DNA from: CAZNPH01 sp964574985
GTDB taxonomy: Bacteria > Bacteroidota > Bacteroidia > Bacteroidales > SM23-62
Reading direction: 5' to 3'
NCBI GenBank assembly: GCA_964574985.1
Contig: CAZNPH010000016.1
Span: 22,611-86,610 of the forward strand
DNA: 64,000 bases
Part shown: one piece after another, positions 34,982 through 42,558 of the stretch
Layout: each line of letters starts with the position of its first letter
How positions within the stretch are numbered: position 1 is the first letter of the stretch
Program-made: the position numbers and the translations under genes
The notes under the pieces: model-generated
Seen by the model: only the letters and a program-made list of their open reading frames with translations
Databases searched by the model: none
What the model was told of the DNA's origin: nothing

Positions 34982-36379
34982 TTAACGGTCTTTACCGGAC
35001 TCCACTGACCACCAGTCGTTCAACATTTGGATCAGTTTGTCCCGCTTGTCCCGGTATTCTTCCACCGGAGCCAGATTGACCAGTTGCCGGGGATCCCTTC
35101 TGATGTTGAACATCCTGATCTCCTCAAAATGATCACGGGGACGGTTGGCAGGCCTCGGCCAACCCTTAAAAAGCTCATCCCGGTGCTCCAGGTTTTCCGG
35201 GGAGATCAGCTTGTAATCCCCGTCGATGACATACCGGTAGAAAACCGTCCTTTCCGGAACATCGTCAACCACCGGGTTGGGATTGTATATTTCACCGTAG
35301 ACCGGCCGGAAGTCCGCCGGATCACAATCTTTGCCAGCCGGCAGCAGGCTGCGCCCGGGCAGGGACACATCCGGATGATCGACCCCGGCAACATGCAGAA
35401 AAGTAGGCACCACGTCAATGCTGCTGACCGGGACACTGCAGGTTTTTGGCTCGAGATGATTGTCCCAACGGATCAGTATGGGCGTCCTGAGTCCGAGCTC
35501 CCACACGGAAGTCTTTCCCCGTGGGCCACCCCACCAGGGATTGGGATGGATGGTCATCCCGTTGTCGCTGAGAAGAAGGAACAGGGTGTTGCCGGTCAGA
35601 CCTTTCTTTTCGAAAAAATCCATCAGTTGTCCGATGGACTCGTCCAGCCAGGAAATGTTGGCATAATAATCGATCTCAAAAGGCTCCAAACCTTTATTCC
35701 TGTATAATTCACGGTATTTTTCAGGCGCATTGACGGGGGCATGGGGGAGATACACCCCGTACCATACAAAAAACGGATTGCCTGCTTCCACCTGGCGGTC
35801 GACAAAATCATAAACGGGCTCCAGCGTTTCGCGTCCGATCTGGTTTTCACGCAATGTCCCGTTGTAGCTGTTCCTGGCCCCGCTGGGCAGGTAATGGGTT
35901 GTCCCTTCATCAAACCCGGCATCCCTGTAATCGCCTTCCCAGTGTTTACCGGTCTGCAAACTCACGTAGCCCTCGCGCCTGAGCAGATCGGGAAGGGTTT
36001 CCAGCCCCCGGACGATATGGGCTCCGTTGGCAATGTATTTCTGATCGGGATACTTGCTTTCCGGTCGTTTGTGGCCGGGTATCTTGTTAAAACATATCCC
36101 GCTCTGGTGCGGATAGAGTCCGGTCAGCAAACAACCCAGGGACGGGCGGCAAACCGATGCCGGGACATACCCGTTGGTGAACCGCAGGGACCGTGATGCC
36201 AGTCTGTCCATATTCGGGGTTTCCGCCACGGGGTCCCCCATGAATCCGTAAGCGTACCAGGGATGGTCGTCGGTCAGCAACAGAACGATGTTGGGCGGTT
36301 CCGGGGCCTGGCATTCCCCGGATTCCAGGGCTGCCAGATACAGGAAAACGATGGCGGCAATTCTCTTGATCATACTCAT
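34982..36379 (-). CDS. Exported sulfatase with a C-R-P-S-L active-site motif
   Basis: 465 residues with a leader (KRIAAIVFLYLAALESGECQA) and S1-type sulfatase fold: NIVLLLTDDHPW metal ligands, the active-site segment VCRPSLGCLLTGLYPHQSG, LLLSDNGM and GGPRGKTSVWE. The modified Cys is present, but the fifth motif position is Leu instead of the Arg of the standard C-x-P-S-R motif. Leu at this place also occurs in some S1 subfamilies as far as I recall, so activity is likely. Its start overlaps the GntR gene stop (ATGA), linking it to that regulator. Confidence 0.87.
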   Translation of the reverse strand: MSMIKRIAAIVFLYLAALESGECQAPEPPNIVLLLTDDHPWYAYGFMGDPVAETPNMDRLASRSLRFTNGYVPASVCRPSLGCLLTGLYPHQSGICFNKIPGHKRPESKYPDQKYIANGAHIVRGLETLPDLLRREGYVSLQTGKHWEGDYRDAGFDEGTTHYLPSGARNSYNGTLRENQIGRETLEPVYDFVDRQVEAGNPFFVWYGVYLPHAPVNAPEKYRELYRNKGLEPFEIDYYANISWLDESIGQLMDFFEKKGLTGNTLFLLLSDNGMTIHPNPWWGGPRGKTSVWELGLRTPILIRWDNHLEPKTCSVPVSSIDVVPTFLHVAGVDHPDVSLPGRSLLPAGKDCDPADFRPVYGEIYNPNPVVDDVPERTVFYRYVIDGDYKLISPENLEHRDELFKGWPRPANRPRDHFEEIRMFNIRRDPRQLVNLAPVEEYRDKRDKLIQMLNDWWSVESGKDR

Positions 36380-37008
36380 TTTTCTGTTTTTTTGGTTTTG
36401 AACAATGCAGAAAGGGCATTGATCTTGGAATTATCAATATGTGTCCTCATCATGGTCTTGGCACTTGCCGTATCACGCATGCAGAGTGCGTCGATGACAC
36501 CGATGTGCTCCCGGGTGGCCTGATCCCTCATGTTTTTGTCCATGAATCCCAGTTTGCGGAACTTGTGCAGCAGGCGGAAAAGCTGGTTGAGCATTCCGAT
36601 CAGCCGGTTTTTCCCGGTAGAATGAATGATATAATAATGCAGATCATTGTCCAGCTCGGTAAGGGCCTCCACATTATTTTTCCTGAAGTTTTCCAGAAGC
36701 CCGTTTTTGAGCTCAAGCAGTCTCTGGATACTGATGACCGGGGCGGCAATGTCCATGCACAGGAGCTCGAGGGACTTCCGGATCTCATAGATCTCCTCGA
36801 TCTCATCGGCGGTAAACGGCAGGACCTTGGCCCCCTTGTTGTGTGAAAGCTTTACCAGTCCGTCCTGGTCAAGCTGCTGGAGAACGATCCGGATGGGGGT
36901 CCGGCTGGTATCGAACTCCCTGGCAATATCCTCCTGCTTCAGCCGGGTCCCGGCAGGGTATTCCCCGGAAATGATCTTGTCAAACAGTACGGAATAGATC
37001 TCTTCCAT
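36376..37008 (-). CDS. GntR family regulator, FadR/FCD subfamily
   Basis: I use the ATG at 37008 (MEEIYSVLFDKIISGEYPAG), which places the winged helix in normal register; an upstream ATG at 37059 would add 17 unlikely residues. The 210-residue protein has a GntR helix-turn-helix (KQEDIAREFDTSRTPIRIVLQQL) and an all-helical FCD ligand domain whose metal ligands would be in LDNDLHYYIIHSTGKN and REHIGVIDAL. Such regulators sense sugar acids or other carboxylates. It overlaps the sulfatase gene by 4 bases and is divergent from the sugar-acid operon starting at 37154, so it likely controls both directions. Confidence 0.9.
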   Translation of the reverse strand: MEEIYSVLFDKIISGEYPAGTRLKQEDIAREFDTSRTPIRIVLQQLDQDGLVKLSHNKGAKVLPFTADEIEEIYEIRKSLELLCMDIAAPVISIQRLLELKNGLLENFRKNNVEALTELDNDLHYYIIHSTGKNRLIGMLNQLFRLLHKFRKLGFMDKNMRDQATREHIGVIDALCMRDTASAKTMMRTHIDNSKINALSALFKTKKTEK

Positions 37009-37153
37009 TTGTATGCCAAGATAATAATAATGTCCAATATTGCATAAAATCTCCGGCAAATTTAACAGTAGACAATATTAATGCATACAAATAATTACAT
37101 GTTTTGGATTTTTTCAAATTAAATCTTATTATTGAATACAAATACACAATGGA
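37007..37153. promoter_or_regulatory. Divergent promoter region with three GMATACAAAT half-sites, candidate GntR operators
   Basis: GCATACAAAT occurs on the minus strand at 37016-37007 (touching the GntR start codon) and on the plus strand at 37083-37092, forming a 10-base inverted pair. GAATACAAAT follows on the plus strand at 37134-37143, just before the SDR start at 37154. ATACAA half-sites are typical of FadR-subfamily palindromes such as the UxuR box. AT-rich throughout. Binding is inferred from repetition and position only. Confidence 0.45.
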
Positions 37154-37867
37154 ATGTTTTCCGAATTCAAGGACCGGGTGGTTTTGATCACAGGCGCCGC
37201 CGGGGACATCGGAAGTGCCCTGGCCGGGGCGTTCTCGAAATACAAGGCAAAGGTGTTCACCACCGATATCAAAGACAATGACCGGCAGAATTTTATACGG
37301 GGCGATATCTCGGACCCTGATTTCCTCCGCCGGCTTGTAAAACAGGTTACTGACCGGGAAGGAAGGATCGACATCATGGTGAACAATGCAGCCATATGCC
37401 CCAGAACCCCACTGACTGATATCTCATACGAAGAATGGCAGAAGGTCATGGACATCAATCTGACTCCGGTCTTCCTGCTGAGTCAGTATGCTCTGAAAAT
37501 CATGATCAGGCAGAGATCAGGAAACATTGTCAATGTGGCTTCATTTGCCGGCCAGGTCGGAGGTGTTACGGTAGGCGCCCATTACAGCGCCAGCAAGGCA
37601 GCCATCGAATGCCTGACCAAGTCCTTTGCCAAGGCCGGTGCCCCCCACGGGATCCGGGTCAATGCGGTGGCACCCGGGATCATCGCCACCGGTATGCAAA
37701 ACGGACTCACCCGGGAGCAGGAGGAACAGTTCAGGCGTACCATACCCCTGGGAAGAATGGGTACTCCGGATGAAGTGGCAAACATCATTCTGGTACTGGC
37801 CTCCGACCTGACCTCTTACATAACCGGAAAAACCATGGATATCAACGGCGGACTCAAAATGTACTGA
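37154..37867 (+). CDS. SDR-family oxidoreductase
   Basis: 237-residue classical short-chain dehydrogenase: ITGAAGDIGSAL nucleotide motif, NNAAI, catalytic Ser in VNVASFAGQ, YSASK and the C-terminal GKTMDINGG. First gene of the plus-strand operon and closest to the candidate operators. Likely oxidises a sugar, or an intermediate carrying a hydroxyl, with NAD(P). It ends 13 bases before the LarA-like gene. Length and motifs match 3-oxoacyl/glucose dehydrogenase-type SDRs; no specific substrate can be given. Confidence 0.9.
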   Translation: MFSEFKDRVVLITGAAGDIGSALAGAFSKYKAKVFTTDIKDNDRQNFIRGDISDPDFLRRLVKQVTDREGRIDIMVNNAAICPRTPLTDISYEEWQKVMDINLTPVFLLSQYALKIMIRQRSGNIVNVASFAGQVGGVTVGAHYSASKAAIECLTKSFAKAGAPHGIRVNAVAPGIIATGMQNGLTREQEEQFRRTIPLGRMGTPDEVANIILVLASDLTSYITGKTMDINGGLKMY

Positions 37868-37880
37868 AAGAGATTTAACC

Positions 37881-39170
37881 ATGATGTACTTTGCCGAAGG
37901 AGCAGCAGATAAAGTGATCGGTGCGGAACGGGTATCCGGACTGATTGATTCCATGCTGGGAAAACTCGGCAAGCCGGACCGGGTATTGATCCTTCCCCCG
38001 GATACAACAAGGTTTCACTCCTTTGCCGGGGAAATCACCCGGATGCTGTATGAAAAACTGAAGTACCGTTCCCACATTGAGATCATGCCCGCACTTGGTA
38101 CCCATGCCCCGCTGACGGCAGAGGAGATGAATTCCATGTACCCGGGTGTACCGCGTACCCTGTTCAGAACCCATGACTGGCTGAAGGATGTCACCCGCAT
38201 GGGAACCATTCCACCGGGAACCACCCGGGAAATGACCGGGGGTCTGGCAGACTGGCCCGTGCACTGTGAGATCAACAAAACCCTGGCCGGAGACAACTGG
38301 GATCAGATCATTTCGGTGGGCCAGCTGGTTCCCCATGAGTTGGCCGGGATCGCCAACCACAACAAGAATATTCTCATCGGTACAGGAGGCAAAGACATCA
38401 TTGGCAAAAGCCATATGATCGGGGCTTTGCACGGACTGGAAAAGACCGTGGGGAGTATTGAAACGCCCATGAGGACAGTGCTGAATTACATGAGCATGCA
38501 TTTCACCGCTCACCTGCCCGTATCTTACATATTGACCGTACGGGGGACCGGCCACGGGGGACAGATCGTAACCCGGGGGGTGTTTGCCGGAAACGATGAG
38601 GCATGTTACCTGGAAGGTGCCCGGTTGTGCCGGCAGGTCAACATCCGGTTGCTCAGAAAGGCCTACCGGAAAGTCGTTGCTTACATGGATCCGGAGGAAT
38701 TCAAATCCACCTGGGTGGGCAACAAGGCGATCTTCAGGACAAGCATGGCCGTGGCCGACGGAGGTGAGTTGATCATCCTTTGTCCGGGTATCCGCACCTT
38801 CGGTGAGAACCGGGAAACCGACTCGTTCATACGGAAATACGGATACATGAACCGGGAAGCCCTGATGGAAGCGGTAAGGAAAAACAAGGATATGGATAAT
38901 AATCTCACCCCGCTTGCCCATTTGCTCATCAGTTCCCCGGAAAACAGGTTCAGGATCATCTATGCCGCCAGGGATATATCCGGGAAAGACATCGAATCGG
39001 TACACTGCCATTATGCAGACTACCATGAAATGGTGAGAAAATACGACCCTTCCCGTTTGAAAGACGGGGAAAATATCATGCCCGGCGGAGAAGAGATCTT
39101 TTACGTACCCAATCCCGGCCAGGGCCTGTGGGCAGAAACCGGCAAATTCAAAAAAATACACGACCAATGA
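37881..39170 (+). CDS. LarA-family (DUF2088) nickel-pincer racemase/epimerase homologue
   Basis: 429 residues resembling nickel-dependent lactate racemase LarA. The N-terminal DUF2088 domain has VLILPPDTTRFHS and the PALGTHAPLTAEEM segment. The central region includes ISVGQLVPHELAG, NHNKNILIGTGGKD and GKSHMIGAL, which carry the His and Lys candidates for the pincer cofactor site, and GELIILCPGIRTFGE begins the C-terminal domain. LarA homologues racemise or epimerise 2-hydroxyacids, including an aldonate C2 epimerase. Next to a lactonase and sugar dehydrogenases, C2 epimerisation of an aldonate is a reasonable guess. No larB/C/E maturation genes are in the window. Overlaps the next gene by 4 bases. 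Confidence 0.82.
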   Translation: MMYFAEGAADKVIGAERVSGLIDSMLGKLGKPDRVLILPPDTTRFHSFAGEITRMLYEKLKYRSHIEIMPALGTHAPLTAEEMNSMYPGVPRTLFRTHDWLKDVTRMGTIPPGTTREMTGGLADWPVHCEINKTLAGDNWDQIISVGQLVPHELAGIANHNKNILIGTGGKDIIGKSHMIGALHGLEKTVGSIETPMRTVLNYMSMHFTAHLPVSYILTVRGTGHGGQIVTRGVFAGNDEACYLEGARLCRQVNIRLLRKAYRKVVAYMDPEEFKSTWVGNKAIFRTSMAVADGGELIILCPGIRTFGENRETDSFIRKYGYMNREALMEAVRKNKDMDNNLTPLAHLLISSPENRFRIIYAARDISGKDIESVHCHYADYHEMVRKYDPSRLKDGENIMPGGEEIFYVPNPGQGLWAETGKFKKIHDQ

Positions 39171-39616
39171 TTGAAAACATGGATCATGTGGGACTCAGCG
39201 TCTCCGATTTACAAACATCGATCGATTTTTATTGCAGGAATCTCGGTTTTGAACTGATGCGGACCCTGGAGGGAAGCGAATTGCTGGGAAAGATCGTGGG
39301 CATGCCGGGGTGCAGGGCCACCATTGCCCATCTGAGGAAAGGCTCTGTCATCCTTGAGCTCTTTGAATACAGGGAACCGGATGGGGAACCGGCCCCCCCG
39401 GAAAGGATACAGGCCGACAAGGGATTCAGCCACATTGGCTTCCGCTCTTCGGATGTCAGGAAGGATTACAGAAAACTGAAGGATGCCGGTGTATCCTTCA
39501 TCAGCGAACCCGTTGAGCTTCGCGAAAACGTGTGGCTGTGTTATTTCTACGGTCCCGACAGGGAAGTCTGCGAAATACGGGAAAGCGAAAAACCGCTCAC
39601 CCAATCCATCAAATGA
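39167..39616 (+). CDS. VOC-family (glyoxalase/bleomycin resistance fold) protein
   Basis: The ATG at 39167 overlaps the preceding stop (ATGA) and gives MIENMDHVGLSVSDLQTSIDF, a perfect VOC start; an upstream in-frame ATG inside larA is not needed. The 149-residue protein has two beta-alpha-beta-beta-beta units. Likely metal ligands are His in DHVGLSV, Glu in VILELFEY, His in GFSHIGFRS and Glu in REVCEIRE, as in methylmalonyl-CoA epimerase and glyoxalase I. In this operon it may epimerise or isomerise a hydroxy-keto intermediate. No specific function can be claimed. Confidence 0.85.
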   Translation: MIENMDHVGLSVSDLQTSIDFYCRNLGFELMRTLEGSELLGKIVGMPGCRATIAHLRKGSVILELFEYREPDGEPAPPERIQADKGFSHIGFRSSDVRKDYRKLKDAGVSFISEPVELRENVWLCYFYGPDREVCEIRESEKPLTQSIK

Positions 39617-39658
39617 TGAACTTGTTTCTTAATACTCATAAACCAATACTGTACTGTT

Positions 39659-40699
39659 ATGGAACCTGATCTTTTCATTCTCGGCTTCCTTCTGATGCTG
39701 ATCGGAGGGACTTTTTTGGGAACCTCTTTTTTCCCGTTGAAATACACCCCGAAATGGGCCTGGGAAAACACATGGGGAGCCGGTTCCCTGATGGCATTGA
39801 TACTGGTTCCCTGGCCCCTGGCACTGCTGACCGTACCCAACCTCGGAGATGTCTATGCAAATGTACCGCCGCACAGTATCCTCCTGGCCCTTTTATTCGG
39901 AGCCGGCTGGGGGGTAGGCGGAATTTATTTCGGCAAGGGACTGGATGCCATCGGATTTTCCATCGGTTACGCCCTGATCATGGGCATAATTGCAGTCGGT
40001 GGATCGGTCATCCCCCTGGCCATGAACCAGCCGGAAGCTTTTGTTAAGTTACCCGGGATCGTGCTTCTGCTGGGGATACTGGTGATGATCGGCGGATTGT
40101 ACATCTCGGCCAGGGCCGGACTACTGAAGGACCGGGACCAGCGGGCCAGTGAGGAGGTGAGTGCAGGCGGACTCCAGAAGGCGTCATTCAGAAAGGGACT
40201 GGCCTTTTGTATCCTTTCCGGTGTGCTGTCCTCCCTGCTGAATTTCGGTTTCATCTACGGAACTTCCCTTTCCGAAGCCTCCGTTCTCAGTGGGGCCGCC
40301 CCTGCCAACGCGGAAAATGCCCTGCTGGCACTTGTGTTTACCGCCAATTTCACGGTCAATGTGGGATATTGCATCTATCTTCTGGCTGTGAACAAGACCT
40401 TCAGCCGGTACACCTTGAAGGGAACCGCAAAATACTGGCCCATGGCGGTGGGCATGGGGATCATCTGGCCGGGCGGCGTGGTGATCTATGGCATGGGCAC
40501 CACCATGATCGGAGACCTGGGGGCATACCTGGGATTCCCGGCCATGCTGATCGTCTCCATCATTGCCGGAAACGTATTCGGCGTCCTGACCGGGGAATGG
40601 AAAGATGTATCTGCCAGGCCCAAAAGGATCATGGTTGCGGGGATCACCGTTCTGGTCCTTGCCATCGTTGTTCTGGGAGTATCCATGAACCTTGCCTGA
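39659..40699 (+). CDS. RhaT-type L-rhamnose/proton symporter family protein
   Basis: 346-residue inner-membrane protein with about ten hydrophobic helices of the drug/metabolite-transporter fold. RhaT features are a first helix beginning FILGFLLMLIGGTFLGTSFFPLKY followed by the KWAWENTWG segment, LFGAGWGVGGIYFGKGLDAIGFSIGYALIMG, and SGVLSSLLNFGFIYG. It is the only transporter in this operon and probably imports the pathway sugar. Rhamnose is the known RhaT substrate, but Bacteroidota RhaT paralogues may carry other deoxy sugars or sugar acids. Starts 42 bases after the VOC gene. Confidence 0.85.
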   Translation: MEPDLFILGFLLMLIGGTFLGTSFFPLKYTPKWAWENTWGAGSLMALILVPWPLALLTVPNLGDVYANVPPHSILLALLFGAGWGVGGIYFGKGLDAIGFSIGYALIMGIIAVGGSVIPLAMNQPEAFVKLPGIVLLLGILVMIGGLYISARAGLLKDRDQRASEEVSAGGLQKASFRKGLAFCILSGVLSSLLNFGFIYGTSLSEASVLSGAAPANAENALLALVFTANFTVNVGYCIYLLAVNKTFSRYTLKGTAKYWPMAVGMGIIWPGGVVIYGMGTTMIGDLGAYLGFPAMLIVSIIAGNVFGVLTGEWKDVSARPKRIMVAGITVLVLAIVVLGVSMNLA

Positions 40700-40752
40700 T
40701 GGCACGGAAATCATACCCTGTCACACAATAAGTTTAATCAAAAACCTTCAAT

Positions 40753-41583
40753 ATGGAAATCAAAAGAACACCCGTAAAGGACCGCTTCAAAGATAAAACA
40801 GCCATTGTGACCGGTGGATCTTCCGGGATAGGGAAGTCCGTCGTGGAAGAACTCTGCAGGGAGGGGGCTTCCGTTGCTTTCACCGGGATCAGTGAGATCG
40901 GTTTTACTACAGAAAAAGAATTCAAAAAAAGAGGATTCGATGTACTTTTCCTCAGGGGAGACATGATCGAGGAGGCTTTCTGCAAAAAGACCGCGGACAG
41001 CACACTGGAGAAATGGGGCAAAATCAATTACCTGGTGAACAATGCGTTTTCTTTTCTGGCCAAAGGGCTTGATGCCGCCACCGAAGACTGGCACCGGAGC
41101 TATTTCGTGGGGCCTGTCGGTTACGCCCGCATGGTACAGAATGTTTTTGAACCCATGCGCAGGGAAGGCGGTGGAGCCGTGGTCAACATGTCCAGTATAT
41201 CCGGTCATATCGCCCAGATCAACCGGTGGACATACAATGCATCCAAGGGTGCGGTGAACCAGCTTACCCGTTGCCAGGCCCTGGACCTGGCACGTTACAA
41301 CATCCGGGTCAACAGTGTCAGTCCGGGATGGATCTGGACGCGTGAAGTAGAAAAAGCGGCGCAAATGGACGGCGGGGGCCGCGAAAAATGGGAACCCGTC
41401 TGGGGAAAATACCACATGCTGAACCGCTGCGGAGAGCCCGTGGAATGCGCAGCCCCCATTCTTTTCCTTTTGAGCGATGATGCTTCGTTCATCACGGGAG
41501 CCGACCTGCCCATCGAAGGGGGATACCTTTCGGCCGGACCGGAAGGTATCGGTGAAACCACCGTGGTTGCCGGCTCCAAATGA
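40753..41583 (+). CDS. SDR-family oxidoreductase
   Basis: 276 residues. Classical SDR with VTGGSSGIGKSVVEEL, NNAFSFLAKGLD, MSSISGH (catalytic Ser) and YNASKGAVNQL (Tyr/Lys), then SPGWIWTREVEKAAQMDGG and a final GADLPIEGGY. Relatively long loop around residues 195-215 suggests a distinct substrate lid compared with the first SDR of the operon. It follows the transporter by 53 bases and precedes the lactonase-like gene by 84. A sugar 1-dehydrogenase giving the lactone for the next enzyme is plausible, but unproven. Confidence 0.88.
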   Translation: MEIKRTPVKDRFKDKTAIVTGGSSGIGKSVVEELCREGASVAFTGISEIGFTTEKEFKKRGFDVLFLRGDMIEEAFCKKTADSTLEKWGKINYLVNNAFSFLAKGLDAATEDWHRSYFVGPVGYARMVQNVFEPMRREGGGAVVNMSSISGHIAQINRWTYNASKGAVNQLTRCQALDLARYNIRVNSVSPGWIWTREVEKAAQMDGGGREKWEPVWGKYHMLNRCGEPVECAAPILFLLSDDASFITGADLPIEGGYLSAGPEGIGETTVVAGSK

Positions 41584-41667
41584 CATGGAAAGACCTTCGG
41601 TCAACCAGATTCTGGCTGACCGTGCAAGCTGACCGTGCAATATGTTTAATGCATAAAAAAACGAAAT

Positions 41668-42525
41668 ATGGATATGATTGATTTTCCCGCAGTCGACACG
41701 CACCTGCACTTCTGGGACCTTGACCGGTTCCGTTATCCGTGGCTGGACGATATCCCCAGGCTCAACCGGTCGTTTTTTCCGGATGATTACAAGCAGGCGG
41801 TGAACGGACTCGAAATTGAAAAGATGGTATACGTTCAGTGTGAGTGCCTGCCGTCCCAGTACAAAGAGGAAGTCGAATGGGTGACAGACATCGCCTGCGG
41901 AGAGGCCCGGATACAGGGGATCGTGTCCTGGGCGCCCCTGGAAAAGGGAGAAGCTGTGCGGCCGGAGATCGAGAAACTGAAAGAGAATCCGCTCGTCAAG
42001 GGCATCAGGAGGATCATCCAGTTCGAGCCCGACCTTGAATTCTGCCTGCAACCGGATTTCATCAGGGGAGTGAACATGCTGAAGGATTACGGTCTTACTT
42101 TTGATATCTGCATTTCACAAAAGCACAACAAAAGTGTGATCCGCTTCCTCGACCAATGCGAAGATGTGCCCATGATCCTGGACCACATCGGAAAACCCGA
42201 CATCAAAAACCACCGGCTGGATCCCTGGCGGAACGAGATCAGGGAAATATCCGAATTCCCGAATGTTTACTGCAAACTTTCGAGTCTGGCCACCGAAGCC
42301 GACCATGAGAACTGGACCACTGATGATCTCCGGCCTTTCGTGGAGCACATCATTAAATGTTTCGGCATTGACCGGCTGGTTTTTGCATCCGACTGGCCGG
42401 TATCCTCACTGGCCGCTGATATTCCCACCTGCGTTTCCACCATGCTGGAATTCCTGAAAGGATGCAGCAGGGAAGAATTGCAGAAAGTGTTCCATGACAA
42501 TGCGGAAAAATTTTACGGGGTTTAA
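41668..42525 (+). CDS. Amidohydrolase-2 family lactonase-like protein (COG3618 type)
   Basis: 285-residue TIM-barrel metal hydrolase resembling L-fuconolactonase, L-rhamnonolactonase and 2-pyrone-4,6-dicarboxylate lactonase. Segments: VDTHLHFWDLDRFRYPWL with the HxH motif, MVYVQCECLPSQYKEEVEWV, GIRRIIQFEPD, MILDHIGKPDI with the His, NVYCKLSSLATEAD, and RLVFASDWPVSSL with the catalytic Asp. These give a complete active site. It should open a sugar lactone produced by one of the operon's dehydrogenases to the aldonate that LarA or later enzymes use. Cytosolic. Confidence 0.85.
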   Translation: MDMIDFPAVDTHLHFWDLDRFRYPWLDDIPRLNRSFFPDDYKQAVNGLEIEKMVYVQCECLPSQYKEEVEWVTDIACGEARIQGIVSWAPLEKGEAVRPEIEKLKENPLVKGIRRIIQFEPDLEFCLQPDFIRGVNMLKDYGLTFDICISQKHNKSVIRFLDQCEDVPMILDHIGKPDIKNHRLDPWRNEIREISEFPNVYCKLSSLATEADHENWTTDDLRPFVEHIIKCFGIDRLVFASDWPVSSLAADIPTCVSTMLEFLKGCSREELQKVFHDNAEKFYGV

Positions 42526-42558
42526 GGAAAGATCCGATACAGCAAAACCTGCGAGCTC

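Noticed and set aside
37875..42051. Long minus-strand open frames of ~430 residues opposite larA and opposite the SDR/lactonase genes
   Set aside because: They are antisense shadows of high-scoring family proteins; the translations have no recognisable domain and low-complexity Gly/His-rich content.
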